Assembly (NCBI GenBank): GCA_045807725.1
Contig: JBJMGV010000112.1
Coordinates: 23,702 to 87,701 of the forward strand
From: DATENM01 sp045807725
Lineage (GTDB): Bacteria > Acidobacteriota > Blastocatellia > UBA7656
DNA length: 64,000 bases
Reading direction: 5' to 3'
Shown: positions 9,401 through 18,400 of the stretch, piece after piece
How the letters are laid out: every line of letters begins with the position of its first letter
Position numbering within the stretch: the stretch's first letter is position 1
The notes under the pieces: model-generated
Told to the model about the DNA's origin: nothing
Seen by the model: the letters and a program-made list of their open reading frames with translations, nothing else
Databases searched by the model: none
Translations under genes and position numbers: made by a program

Positions 9401-9602
9401 GGGCTGCGTGCCGCTGTGGATTGCGACGGGGTCGGGCGCGTCGGGCCGTCGCATTCTCGGCACCGTCGTCATCGTCGGTATGCTGGCGGCGACGATGATC
9501 GCGGTCTTTCTGATCCCGGCGACATTTTATGTCGTTGAGAAGCTGTCGGGCAGCAAGCGCCGCACGCTTGAAGCCGCGCCTGAACCCGCGCCCGGCGACT
9601 AG
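6453..9602 (+). CDS. RND multidrug efflux permease (AcrB/HAE1 family)
   Basis: This 1049-residue inner-membrane proton/drug antiporter has the AcrB layout: a first membrane helix (IVAMVIAIVTIILG), a large periplasmic porter region, a central membrane bundle, a second porter domain and a final bundle. The proton-relay acids are in GLVVDDAIVVVEAVEH and the matching lysine in GLSAKNAILIVEFAK. The opening MISRFFVNRPIVAMV is typical. An aagga ribosome site precedes the ATG at 6453. Length matches AcrB (1049 aa in E. coli). It pairs with the adaptor at 4990. The substrate cannot be read from sequence, although the HAE1 class exports amphiphilic drugs, dyes and detergents. Confidence 0.96.
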   Translation: MISRFFVNRPIVAMVIAIVTIILGLVAMRGLPLAQFPSIVPPQIIAATTYTGADAVTIEQSVATPIEQQMNGVDNMLYMQSTNANDGTMQLTVTFDIGTDPNTDQVNVQNRLAQAQPNLPADVNQFGTTLRKSTGLPMLVISLFSPNNSYNSLFLSNYANINLTDALYRVPGVGQIILFGASDYAMRIWVKPDLLAKLGLTVPDITRAVQQQSTVNPAGQVGAEPAPPGKEKTYVVRAQGRLQTPEEFGQVVVRSNSDGSVVRLKDVARIELGAQNYQQIGRVNGQPGCIVAIFQAPGSNALAVADGVRKTIADLKTRFPADLDYVITLDTTLPVTAGIHDIINTLLIAMVLVLLVVFLFLQNWRATLIPMIAVPVSLIGTFAFFPLLGFSINTLSLFGLVLAIGLVVDDAIVVVEAVEHHIEEGMSPRDATLQAMKEVSGPVVAIALILSSVFLPVAFLPGIQGRLNNQFAVTIAISVLISAFNALTLSPALSALLLKPRREKRGLAGRFFGLFNRWFDKSTRTYVRFSHTLIRKGLIAMLIIGAFLALDGVVGQRLPTSFLPDEDYGYLLLNVQLPPAASLERTDAVLKKIEAILDHTEGIQAYNTIGGFSLLTRVSASYTGFFFVILKPWDERRSSELQARAISNKLNAEMGPSIPEADLLAFLPPSIPGLGAAGGFSFWLQDRSGGSVDFLDQNLQKFLAACHKRPEIGAVYSQFSASVPQIYADVDRDKVLKQGVAVNDVYQTLQAYLGGLFLNQFNRFGRQWRVFLQAEGAERLSEDDIKQYYVRNNESNMVPLSSLLTTRRINGPEYTNRFNVYRAAQVQGSPAPGYSSGQAMDALEEVAKEVLPPEIGYDWADLSYQEKKASGAAITGFALSLIFVFLILAALYESWSLPISVLLTVPIAVFGAFVGLLLRGYDLDVYAQIGLIVLIGLSAKNAILIVEFAKAEFEKGRDLMDAALEGAKLRLRPILMTSFAFILGCVPLWIATGSGASGRRILGTVVIVGMLAATMIAVFLIPATFYVVEKLSGSKRRTLEAAPEPAPGD

Positions 9603-9714
9603 GCGAGCGCCGTGCGGTCTGATAGCGATGCGGCGTTCTTTCTGCCTTCGCGCGGAGTCGCCGGGCGTGTGGTAAGATTTAATCAACGTGGACGACGCTT
9701 TATGGAGGTAGCCC

Positions 9715-10464
9715 ATGCGTGATGAGATCATTCGATCCCACATCCGTGTCGCAACCGTTTTACTTCTGGCTGGCCTTTTCTTGCTGACACAGGCAGGCCG
9801 CGCCATCGCCGCCGACCTGAAGCAGAATCAGGAGCCGGCTGTAACAACGCAGACGCCGCCTGCTCAACCAGCCGAGCCGGAATCAGCGACTCAGCCTGCC
9901 GCCGTTACAGTCGCCATTGGCAACACGGGGCAGGCGAGTTCTTCAGCAACCGCGCAGACGCCGCTGACGCCGGGACAGAAATTCAAGTATTCGCTGCGCA
10001 GTTCATTCAAGCCGCCGACGCCTTACGCGCTGTCGGCGCTGTCGGGCGTCTTCAGCGAAGCGACCGACAAAGATCACGGGCGGCATATGAGCGCCGGCGA
10101 TTTCTTAGCCGACTCGGCAACGCACGCGGCGCGCAGCATGGCCTTTCGCGTGACCGCCAACTTTTTCGAGAAGTTCGCCTTTGCCGCAGCCTTCCATCAA
10201 GACCCGCGCTACTTCCGCTCCGACCGGCACGGCTTCGGGCGAATCGGCTATGCCCTGAGTCGCGTCGTCATCACGCAAGGCGATAATGGCCACAACCAGT
10301 TCAATGCGTCGTTCTTCGCCGGCGGGCTGGTGACGGCAGGCATATCGAATGTGTGGTCGCGCCCCGAAGACCGCACCGTCAGCAGCACCCTGAGCCGTTT
10401 CGGATTGCACGTCGCCTATCGCGGGCTGTCGAACGTCATCCACGAAGTGTTCGGCAAGCGCTGA
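9715..10464 (+). CDS. Secreted protein of unknown function
   Basis: The 249-residue product has an N-terminal signal peptide (hydrophobic VATVLLLAGLFLLTQAG, likely cut after AIAA). A Pro/Gln/Ala/Thr-rich linker covers residues 40-90. The C-terminal domain holds alternating aromatic and glycine residues (AFHQDPRYFRSDRHGFGRIGY, SFFAGGLVTAGISNVW). The DPRYFR motif recurs, as I recall it, in uncharacterised acidobacterial envelope proteins. I assign no function. A ggagg ribosome site lies 5-9 bp before the ATG. It follows the RND permease by 112 bp and could be cotranscribed, ending at the strong terminator at 10519. Confidence 0.75.
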   Translation: MRDEIIRSHIRVATVLLLAGLFLLTQAGRAIAADLKQNQEPAVTTQTPPAQPAEPESATQPAAVTVAIGNTGQASSSATAQTPLTPGQKFKYSLRSSFKPPTPYALSALSGVFSEATDKDHGRHMSAGDFLADSATHAARSMAFRVTANFFEKFAFAAAFHQDPRYFRSDRHGFGRIGYALSRVVITQGDNGHNQFNASFFAGGLVTAGISNVWSRPEDRTVSSTLSRFGLHVAYRGLSNVIHEVFGKR

Positions 10465-10518
10465 TTTGAAATGATCGGCTGTCGGTATTCATCGGCACAT
10501 TGAATATCCGCGCCAATG

Positions 10519-10562
10519 AAAACGGGAGCGCCAATGTTGATTCACTGGCGCTCCCGTTTTTT
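10519..10562. terminator. Rho-independent terminator, bidirectional
   Basis: A perfect 15-bp stem, aaaacgggagcgcca (10519-10533) with tggcgctcccgtttt (10546-10560), closes a 12-nt loop. It runs into a T-tract to 10562, and the A-tract of the left arm serves the opposite strand. It ends the unit containing the secreted protein gene (9715-10464). Confidence 0.9.
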
Positions 10563-10638
10563 CGCAACCCGAATAGCAGGTTTGGCACTGATCTTGCCTT
10601 AATCAATTGCAGGGGACGCATCAAGCGAAGGAGGTTTT

Positions 10639-10920
10639 ATGCACAGGCAAGGATTGGTGTCTCTGATTCTCGCCGCAGGATTAATACTGGTCGGCAGCGC
10701 GCCGGAAGCGATGGCTCGCGCGCATCATCATCACAGTCATCATGCGCGGATGCATCACGCAGACCATCATCATCATCATCACTCGAAGGCGAAGAAGATC
10801 GCTTCGATTGCCGCGCCCATCGCCATCGGCGCAGCCTTTGGGCCGGCGGGCAGTGTCGGTTATCAGGTCGTCAAACACCGCAAGGCGATCAAGCATCACC
10901 TGACGCATCATCACGGATGA
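10639..10920 (+). CDS. Small exported histidine-rich protein
   Basis: This 93-residue protein has a signal peptide (LVSLILAAGLILVGSAPEAMA, cut near AMA-RA). The mature chain is extremely His-rich: HHHHSHH, then a six-His run, and a C-terminal HHLTHHHG. Between them lies a Gly/Ala-rich hydrophobic stretch (IASIAAPIAIGAAFGPAGSVGY) that could insert in a membrane. About 22 of 93 residues are His, which strongly suggests Ni, Co, Zn or Cu binding or buffering in the envelope (inference). A strong aaggagg site precedes the ATG at 10639. It starts 77 bp after the bidirectional terminator, so it has its own promoter. No metal transporter adjoins it. Confidence 0.85.
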   Translation: MHRQGLVSLILAAGLILVGSAPEAMARAHHHHSHHARMHHADHHHHHHSKAKKIASIAAPIAIGAAFGPAGSVGYQVVKHRKAIKHHLTHHHG

Positions 10921-11024
10921 GCGCCTGCGACAACTCCCCCACGACCTGCCTTTCACCCCCATCGAAGCGCGCCGCGAGCAGAGCTTTTGTGAATTGATTC
11001 ACCGTCACCAAAGCACGGGCTTGT

Positions 11025-11053
11025 TGACATCGGGTCGAAGACGCTTTAGAAAT
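11025..11053 (+). promoter_or_regulatory. Candidate sigma-70 promoter for the beta-propeller gene
   Basis: A consensus -35 TTGACA (11025-11030) is followed by a 17-bp spacer and a 4/6 -10 box TAGAAA (11048-11053). It would start a transcript with a leader of roughly 70 nt before the ATG at 11128. Confidence 0.5.
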
Positions 11054-11127
11054 ATCAATGCCCGTGGCTCCCCTTATCATCGGTCAACGAGAGCTTCAAC
11101 CGTCTCTCGTGAAAGGAAACCTCTTTC

Positions 11128-12192
11128 ATGCGTGTCCATCAAAGCAAGCCCGTTCTTCATCTGTCATTCGCACTCCTGCTCACTGTCATCGCAAGCCTCA
11201 ACATACAGGCGCAGCCGCCGCAATCGGCAAAGCCGGCGGCGGGCTATCATCTGCTGAAGCGCATCGAAGTCGGCGGCGAAGGTGGCTGGGATTACCTGAC
11301 CGTAGACAGCGCGGCGCGACGGCTTTACGTCTCGCACGCGACGCGCGTGGTCGTGATTGATCTCGACAAGAACGCGGTCGTCGGCGAGATACCGAATACG
11401 AATGGCGTGCACGGCATCGCCATCGTGCCGGAGCTGGGTCGCGGCTTTACGAGCAACGGGCGCGACAACAATGTGACGATCTTCGACGTGAAGACGCTAA
11501 AAGTCATCAGCCAGGTCAAGACCGGCACCAACCCCGACGCGATCATCTATGACCCGGCGTCGCGCCGCGTCTTCACTTTCAATGGCCGGAGCAACGACGC
11601 GACGGCGATTGATGCCGCAAGCGGCAATGTCGCGGGCACGATTGCGCTCGGCGGCAAACCGGAGTTCGCCGCCGCTGACGGTAAAGGCACGATCTACGTC
11701 AACATCGAAGACAAGAGCGAAGTGGTGGCGATAGATTCCAACAAGCTCACAGTCAAAGCGCGCTGGCCGCTTGCGCCCGGCGAGGAGCCGAGCGGGTTAG
11801 CGATGGATCGACAGGCGCGGCGGCTGTTCGTCGTCTGCTCCAACAAGAAGATGATTGTGATGAACGCCGACAACGGCCACGTCGTCGCCGACCTGCCGAC
11901 CGGCGAAGGCACGGACGCGACCGCCTTTGATCCTGAAACGAAGCTGGCCTTCAGCTCGAACGGCGAAGGCACGCTGACCGTCATTCACGAAGACTCGCCT
12001 GATAAATACCGTGTCATCGAGAACGCGACGACGCAAAGAGGGGCGCGCACAATGACGCTGGACCCGAAGACGCATATGGTCTATCTGGCGACGGCGCAGT
12101 TCGGGCCGCCACCTGCGGCGACGCCCGACCGCCCGCGCCCGCGTCCCAGCATCGTGCCCGGCTCGTTCGTCGTGCTCGTCTTCGGCAAGTAA
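11128..12192 (+). CDS. Secreted YncE-like (YVTN/NHL) beta-propeller protein
   Basis: This 354-residue protein has a signal peptide (FALLLTVIASLNIQA, cut near IQA-QP). Repeated blades of about 40 residues follow, each with the pattern of a short strand, D-x-x-T/S and a YVT/FTF-like strand (DYLTVDSAARRLYVSHATRV, IIYDPASRRVFTFNG, AMDRQARRLFVVCSN). This is the YncE/YVTN seven-bladed family, periplasmic binding scaffolds that usually lack catalysis. A gaaagga ribosome site precedes the ATG. The Pro-rich C-terminal segment (TPDRPRPRPSIVPG) is probably a late insertion in the last blade. It stands alone between a promoter and the TolC operon; partner unknown. Confidence 0.9.
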   Translation: MRVHQSKPVLHLSFALLLTVIASLNIQAQPPQSAKPAAGYHLLKRIEVGGEGGWDYLTVDSAARRLYVSHATRVVVIDLDKNAVVGEIPNTNGVHGIAIVPELGRGFTSNGRDNNVTIFDVKTLKVISQVKTGTNPDAIIYDPASRRVFTFNGRSNDATAIDAASGNVAGTIALGGKPEFAAADGKGTIYVNIEDKSEVVAIDSNKLTVKARWPLAPGEEPSGLAMDRQARRLFVVCSNKKMIVMNADNGHVVADLPTGEGTDATAFDPETKLAFSSNGEGTLTVIHEDSPDKYRVIENATTQRGARTMTLDPKTHMVYLATAQFGPPPAATPDRPRPRPSIVPGSFVVLVFGK

Positions 12193-12348
12193 TGGCTCGC
12201 ATTTGCTGGAAGGGTGCGTGCGTAACAAGCTGGTGCTATGATGAATCTGTGGGCGATCTTTAACATGAGTTCAAAGCACCAGGCTGATCGTCGCCACGGA
12301 TTGACTTCGGGCAGAGGCGATGGGCGCGTGGTTTGAACGTTGCACGAG

Positions 12349-13962
12349 ATGATGACATCTACAAATCGCGCTGCTTGCATCATCCATCAGGCTTTCGCTT
12401 CACGCATCGTTGCCAGTCTTATGACGGCACTGCTCTCTGTTACGTTGATTACAACCGTACGCGGGCAGCAACCGGCGCAATCATCGCCGCAGAATCCGCC
12501 GGCGTCGTCGCCCCAACAGCAGAACCCGAACGCGCCGCCTTCATCACCGAATCAGAGTCCGCAGCAGAACCCGCAACAGAATCCGCCGCAGCCCGCGCCG
12601 AATCAGAATCCGCCGACGCCCGCACCAAATCCCGGCCAGCAGAATCAGGCGCAGCCCACACCGACCGCGCCCACCACGCCGCCGTCACAATCGCCTGCAC
12701 AGCCGCAAGCTCAATCATCCGCACAGACTGTCGCTCCCTTAGCGGTTGGCGATGTTGTGACGCAAGCCATCGCGCAGGCGTCGAGCTTTCAGCAGGCGCG
12801 CATCGAAGAATTGATCGCCGCCGAAGACGTGCGCCAGGCGCGGCTCGCTTTTCTGCCGCGATTGACCAGCCCGCTATCGTTCATCTACAACTCGCCGGCG
12901 CTCGGCCCGAACCCGCATCCTGATCCGTTCAGCTTTATCAGCGCCAACGCCGTGCGCGAATATGAAGCGTTGGTCGGCGTGACCGGCGACCTCGATCTAT
13001 CGGGCCGCTTACGTGCTTCACTGCGGCGCAGCGTCGCCTTGCTCGAAGCCGCCCGCGCCGGGACGGAAGTCGCTCGCCGCGCCCTCGTGCAGGGAGTCAA
13101 CGAAGCGTATTACGGGCTGGCGCTCGCCGCCGCCCGACGCCGCTCGGCAGAACTGAGCCTGACTGCCGCCGAAGCGTTCGAGCACATCACCGAGTTGATG
13201 TTTCAAGCCGGCGAAGTCGCCGAAGTCGATTACACGCGGGCGCGTTTGCAGACCGCCACAAGGCGCGACGAGTTGGAGCAGGCGCGCGCCGCCGAGCTGG
13301 TCGCCGCAGACACCTTGCGCGTATTCGTCGGTTATGATTTCAGCCGCCCGATTGCGACGACCGATCTGACCATCGCGCCGCCCGACATCAACGAGCTGAA
13401 TCGCTTCACTGTAACCGGCATTACAGGCCGCCCGGAGCTGCGGCAGTTCGACGCGCAGCGCCGCGCCGCCGAACAAGAGATCAACATCGCCCGCGCCGAC
13501 CGCCGCCCGCAAGTTTCGTATAACATCAACGGCGGCTTCGACACCGATTCATTGAAACCGTCGCCGCTCAAAGAGCACACCGGCGTGCTGGCCTCCATCA
13601 GCCTGACGATTCCCATTTTTGATTGGGGCATCAGCCGCAGCCGCGAGCGACAGGCGCAGTTGCGCGCGCAGTCGGTCGAAGCGCAGCGTCAGCTTGCGCT
13701 GCGCACCTTCAATCAACAGTTCTATTCGGCGCGCGAGCAGGCGCTGTCGGCGTCGCGGCGCGTGCAGATCTTGCAAACGGCAGTGACGGACGCTGAGCGC
13801 AACGTGCAGACTTCGATTGCGCGCTATCGCGCCGGCGAAGCGCCGCTGCTCGAAGTCACCGACGCGCAGACCACACTCGCCACTCAGCGCGCCGCCTTGT
13901 TTCAGGCGCTCTTCGATTATCAGATTGCGCGGACGCGCCTCGCCCAAGCCGCAGGACAATAA
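12349..13962 (+). CDS. TolC-family outer-membrane efflux channel with long Pro/Gln/Asn-rich linker
   Basis: The protein has a signal sequence (VASLMTALLSVTLITTVRGQ), then about 85 residues made almost only of Q, P, N, S, A and T. The outer-membrane factor domain follows, with two repeats: NEAYYGLALAAARRRSAELSL in the first half and ARYRAGEAPLLEVTDAQTTL in the second. These give the four-strand barrel and periplasmic alpha-tunnel. I prefer the ATG at 12349 over the in-frame TTG at 12340. It is the first gene of a three-gene pump operon: its stop overlaps the start of the adaptor by one base. The linker is unusually long for TolC proteins and may span or bind the cell wall. Confidence 0.92.
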   Translation: MMTSTNRAACIIHQAFASRIVASLMTALLSVTLITTVRGQQPAQSSPQNPPASSPQQQNPNAPPSSPNQSPQQNPQQNPPQPAPNQNPPTPAPNPGQQNQAQPTPTAPTTPPSQSPAQPQAQSSAQTVAPLAVGDVVTQAIAQASSFQQARIEELIAAEDVRQARLAFLPRLTSPLSFIYNSPALGPNPHPDPFSFISANAVREYEALVGVTGDLDLSGRLRASLRRSVALLEAARAGTEVARRALVQGVNEAYYGLALAAARRRSAELSLTAAEAFEHITELMFQAGEVAEVDYTRARLQTATRRDELEQARAAELVAADTLRVFVGYDFSRPIATTDLTIAPPDINELNRFTVTGITGRPELRQFDAQRRAAEQEINIARADRRPQVSYNINGGFDTDSLKPSPLKEHTGVLASISLTIPIFDWGISRSRERQAQLRAQSVEAQRQLALRTFNQQFYSAREQALSASRRVQILQTAVTDAERNVQTSIARYRAGEAPLLEVTDAQTTLATQRAALFQALFDYQIARTRLAQAAGQ

Positions 13963-15437
13963 TGGCACGCGAAGAAGACAAGCCTTTGCACATAGACAGG
14001 CCGCTGGACGAAGAACCGCGCACGGCGCGAAACCGGCTCCGGGAGCGCCTTTCACGGGTCAGCGCGCGCTTCTGGCTGATTACTGTTGCGTCGATCATCG
14101 CCTTTGCTCTCTTGATTCATTTTCTGTGGCCCTCGAAGAAAGCGACCGCCGAAGAGGAGGCCGCTGATGTTGTCGTCAGCGTTCGCGTCGCCAAGGCCGA
14201 GCGTGGCACGATCTCGTCGGAAGTGACGGCGCTCGGCACCGTCTTCCCGCGCGAACAGGCGACCGTCAGCCCGAAGATCAACGCGCAAATCAAGAGTATG
14301 GCGTTGCTCAAAAACAGGCCGGTGAAAGCCGGCGAAGTCCTCGCCACGCTCGAAGCGCGCGACCTTCAGGCACAGCGCGCCGAAGCGGCTTCGGCTCTTG
14401 AAGAAGCACAGGCCAATCTGCGCTTGCTCAGTGGCGGCACGATTCCTGAAACGAACGTGCAGGACGAGAAAGCATTGCGTGACGCTCGCGCCAATGTCGC
14501 CAACGCGCGGGCAACGTATGAACGAAGGCTGACGTTGTTCGAGCGCGGCGGCATTTCTAAGAAAGACCTCGAAGCGTCGCAGTTGGCCTTGACCACCGCC
14601 GAAAACGACTTGCGCGCCGCCGAAGCCGCCGCCCGTTTGCACCAGACCGCAACCAATCCCAACAACCGCGCCGCCGCCGCCGCGCGCGTCAAGCAGGCGC
14701 AGGACCGGCTGGCTGCGCTCGACACGCAACTGAGCTACGCCGTCATCCGCGCGCCGTTCACCGGCGTCGTCACCGATCAGTTTCAGTATGAAGGCGAGTT
14801 CGCCGCCGCCGGCGCGAAGCTGCTCAACGTCGCCGATGTCAGCGAAGTGATCGTTAAGGCTCCCATCTCTGACACCGTCGCCGCCGGCCTCAAAGTCGGC
14901 GACCCTGTGACCGTGTTGCCGCAGGAACTGCCCGACGAAAAGATCGAGGCGAAGCTCTCACTCATCAGCCGCTCAAGCGACCCGCAGAATCGCACCGTCG
15001 AAATCTGGATCAACCTGAAGAATGCCGATGGCCGCCTGCGCGCTAACAGCGCCGCGAAAGTAGCGGTCACTACTAATACGGCAACCGACGTAATCGTCGT
15101 CCCGGCCTCTGCTGTCACCTTGAAAGCGACCAACGCCGACGAAGGCACGGTGATGGTCGTCGATGAAGACTCGGTGGCGCACGAAACCAAAGTGACGGTC
15201 GGCATCCGCACAGAGGAGCAAATAGAAATCACCGCCGGGCTACAGGGCGGCGAGACGGTGGTGATCGAAGGCAACTATGCGCTGCCTGACGGTACGAAAG
15301 TGAAGACCGAAGAAGGCGGCGATGAAGACGAGAAAGAGAAGCACGAAGGCGATACCGACACCGGCACATCGCCCAGCGCTTCGCCAAACACGAAAGGCGG
15401 CGCGGAGACGCCGGCCCAACCCGGAGGCCGACGGTGA
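13962..15437 (+). CDS. RND efflux periplasmic adaptor (HlyD/AcrA family), N-terminally anchored
   Basis: This 491-residue protein begins with a charged cytoplasmic tail of about 35 residues. One membrane helix follows (FWLITVASIIAFALLIHFLW), then a lipoyl domain (VSPKINAQIKSM), a coiled-coil hairpin (120-235) and beta-barrel domains (YAVIRAPFTGVVTDQFQ). The C-terminus is acidic then Gly/Pro-rich (EGGDEDEKEKHEGD). It joins the TolC protein and the RND permease into a tripartite pump. Its ATG overlaps the tolC-like stop (TAATG) and its own stop overlaps the next start (GTGA), so translation is coupled. Unlike the adaptor at 4990 it has a membrane helix, not a lipobox. Confidence 0.93.
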   Translation: MAREEDKPLHIDRPLDEEPRTARNRLRERLSRVSARFWLITVASIIAFALLIHFLWPSKKATAEEEAADVVVSVRVAKAERGTISSEVTALGTVFPREQATVSPKINAQIKSMALLKNRPVKAGEVLATLEARDLQAQRAEAASALEEAQANLRLLSGGTIPETNVQDEKALRDARANVANARATYERRLTLFERGGISKKDLEASQLALTTAENDLRAAEAAARLHQTATNPNNRAAAAARVKQAQDRLAALDTQLSYAVIRAPFTGVVTDQFQYEGEFAAAGAKLLNVADVSEVIVKAPISDTVAAGLKVGDPVTVLPQELPDEKIEAKLSLISRSSDPQNRTVEIWINLKNADGRLRANSAAKVAVTTNTATDVIVVPASAVTLKATNADEGTVMVVDEDSVAHETKVTVGIRTEEQIEITAGLQGGETVVIEGNYALPDGTKVKTEEGGDEDEKEKHEGDTDTGTSPSASPNTKGGAETPAQPGGRR

Positions 15438-18400
15438 ACCTGGCGCGGCTGATATCGAATCAATCGCGGGCGCTCGTCGTCTTTGTCGCGCTGCTGTGCG
15501 CCGCCGGCATCTACGCCGCCTTTCAACTGCCCATCGCCATCTTTCCGCAGACCGATTTCCCGCGCATCGTCATCATCGTCGATAACGGCGTCGTGCCTGC
15601 GCCGCAAATGTTGGTGTCGGTCACGCGGCCCATCGAAGAAGCGATGAATGGCATACCGGGCATCCAGCGCATACGCTCGACGACGCAACGCGGCAGCACG
15701 GGCATCGATCTCTTCTTCAACTGGAACGTAGACATTCTCCAGTCGCTGCAACTCGTGCAGGCGCGGTTGTCGCAACTGGCCGCGAGCCTGCCGCCTACGG
15801 CTGCCATTCGCCGCGTTGATCGTTTAACTTTTGCCGTCTTTCCCGTAGCCGGTTACAGCCTCACCTCCGACACGCGCGACCCGCAATCGTTGCGCGAGCT
15901 GGCCGCTTACACGATTCGCCCGCGACTGGCGCGGCTCGCCGGCATCGCCGAAGTCGCTGTGGCCGGCGGGCAGACGCGCGAGTATCACATTGCCGTTGAC
16001 CCTGAGCGGTTAAATGCACGCGGCGTTTCGTTGCAGCAAGTCGTAGACGCTGTGCGCAACGCCAACGTTATTGATTCGCCCGGACTGCTGGAAGAGAATC
16101 ATCAACTCGAACTCACACTCGTTAGCGGCCAGGCACGCAAGCCCGAAGAGTTAGGCGCTATCGTCATCGCTACGGTCAATAACGCGTCGGTCACGGTCGG
16201 CGACGTGGCGACGGTCGGCGAAGGCATCGCGCCCAACTACACCATCGTCACCGCCGACGGCCACCCGGCGGTGCTGCTCAATGTCACGCGACAGCCGAAC
16301 GCTAACACCGTCGCCGTGGTTGATGAAGTGCGCGCTGAGCTGGCGAGTATGCGCGCGCTGTTGCCGAGAGACGTGAAGGTCGCGCCGTTCTACGATCAAT
16401 CGCTGCTCGTGCGCGAAGCCATCAAGTCCGTGCGCGATTCGATATTGATCGGCCTGCTGCTGTCGGTGGCGATTCTCTATGGCTTCCTGCGCAACTGGGG
16501 GACGACGCTCGTCGCTATCTTAGTAATCCCGGTTACGATACTGGCGACCTTCTTAGCGATGTGGCTCGCCGGCTTGAGCTTTGACCTGATGACGTTGGGC
16601 GGCGTCGCGGCAGCGATTGGTTTAGTGATTGATGACGCGATTGTCGTTGTCGAAAACATCTTCACGCACCTTGCGCGCACCGGGTCGCGCCGCGAAGCCG
16701 TGCAAGCGGCAGTCAGTGAAATCACTGTGCCAATCATCGGCTCAACCGTGACGCCTGTGGTCGTCTTCCTGCCGCTGGCCTTGCTGACCGGCGTGACGGG
16801 CGTCTTCTTTCGCTCGCTGGCGCTGACAATGGCGGTGGCGTTATTGACTTCGCTGGTGCTGGCCTTGTCGTTCACGCCTGTGCTCGCTGAGTTCTTCGTC
16901 AAAGTCAAACCGCGTGAGCGACAACCCGACGAGCCGCAGGCTGTGAACGAAGGTGAGCCTGACTTAACCGAACGCCAGCGCGAATTGATCGCCACCGAGC
17001 GCGAAGAAGAAGCGCAGATGGGCGGCTGGCTGCGCGCCATCGTTGTGCGTTACGAATGGCTGCTCGGCAAGGCGCTCGATAATCGCCTGCTCGTGCTCGC
17101 CGTCTGCGCGGCGGTGCTGGTTGTTTCTTATGTCGTCTATCGCGGCCTCGGCTCCGAGTTCCTGCCGGAGTTCGACGAAGGCGCGTTCGTGCTCGATTAC
17201 TTCACGCCGCCGGGCACGTCGCTTACCGAAACCGACCGCATACTCAAACACGTCGAGCAGATGTTGCAGGAGAACGAAGACGTTGAAAGCTACTCGCGGC
17301 GCACCGGCCTGCAACTTGGACTGTCGATCACCGAGCCGAACACCGGCGACTTTCTCGTCAAGCTCAAGAACAACCGCAAGCACAAGACCGAAGAGGTCAT
17401 AGACGACTTGCGCAAAGAGATCGCCAGCACAGAGCCGAGCCTGTCGCGCGTCGAATTTCCGGGCATTTTAAGCGACCTGATCGGTGATCTGACGAGTTCG
17501 CCCGAACCTATCGAAATCAAATTGTTCAGCGAAGACACTGCCGCCTTGCAACAGAAGGCCGACGAGGTGGCAACGGCGATTGAAAAGATTCCCGGCGTCG
17601 TTGATGTCTTCAACGGTGTGACGATCAGCGGCCCGGCCATCATCTTCAAAGTTGACCCGCAGCGCGCCGCGCAATTGGGCGTCACCGCGACAGACATCGC
17701 CAACACCGTAGCGACGGCGATGACCGGCGATGCCAGTTCTTCGATCCTGCAACAGGGCCGCTTGATTACCGTGCGCGTCGTCTTGCCGCCGACCGCTAGA
17801 GCGTCACTCGATACGCTCAAGGCGCTGCCGATTCGCTCGGCCACAAAGAACGTGCTCTTTCGATTGGATCAAGTCGCCGACGTTGAATACGACAAAGGAC
17901 AAGCCGAGATTGCGCGCGATGGGCTGCGCACGACCATCGCCGTGACGGCGCGATTGGAAGGCACCGATTTAGGCAGCGCCATCAACGCCATCCAAGCACG
18001 GCTCGCCCGCGAGGTAAAGCTGCCGCCGGGAATGACCATCGAATACGGCGGCCTTTACCGCGAGCAACAATCGAGCTTCCGCGAGTTGACGCTGGCGCTG
18101 GCGCTCGCCGTCGCGCTCGTCTTCGTGACCTTGCTCATCGAGTTCCGCTCGTTCTCGCATCCTGTAGCGATACTTACAGGCGCGGTGCTGGCCTTGAGCG
18201 GCGTGCTTGTGGCGCTATTCGTCACCGGCACGACGGTGAACGTTGTCTCGCGGATGGGGATGATTATGGTCATCGGCATCGTCGCCAAGAATGGCATACT
18301 GATGCTGGATGCGGTTGACGACCACCTGGCCGCAGGCGACAACTTGAGACAGGCGTTGATGAGATCGGGCCGCAGGCGTTTCCGTCCCGTGCTGATGACA

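Noticed and set aside
11128..12192. Quinoprotein or lactonase function for the beta-propeller
   Set aside because: Blades are recognisable as YVTN-type, but no PQQ-binding or lactonase active-site residues can be identified, so no enzyme function is claimed.
12340..12348. TTG at 12340 as start of the TolC-type gene
   Set aside because: An ATG occurs 9 bp later with a normal signal peptide following; no ribosome site favours the TTG.
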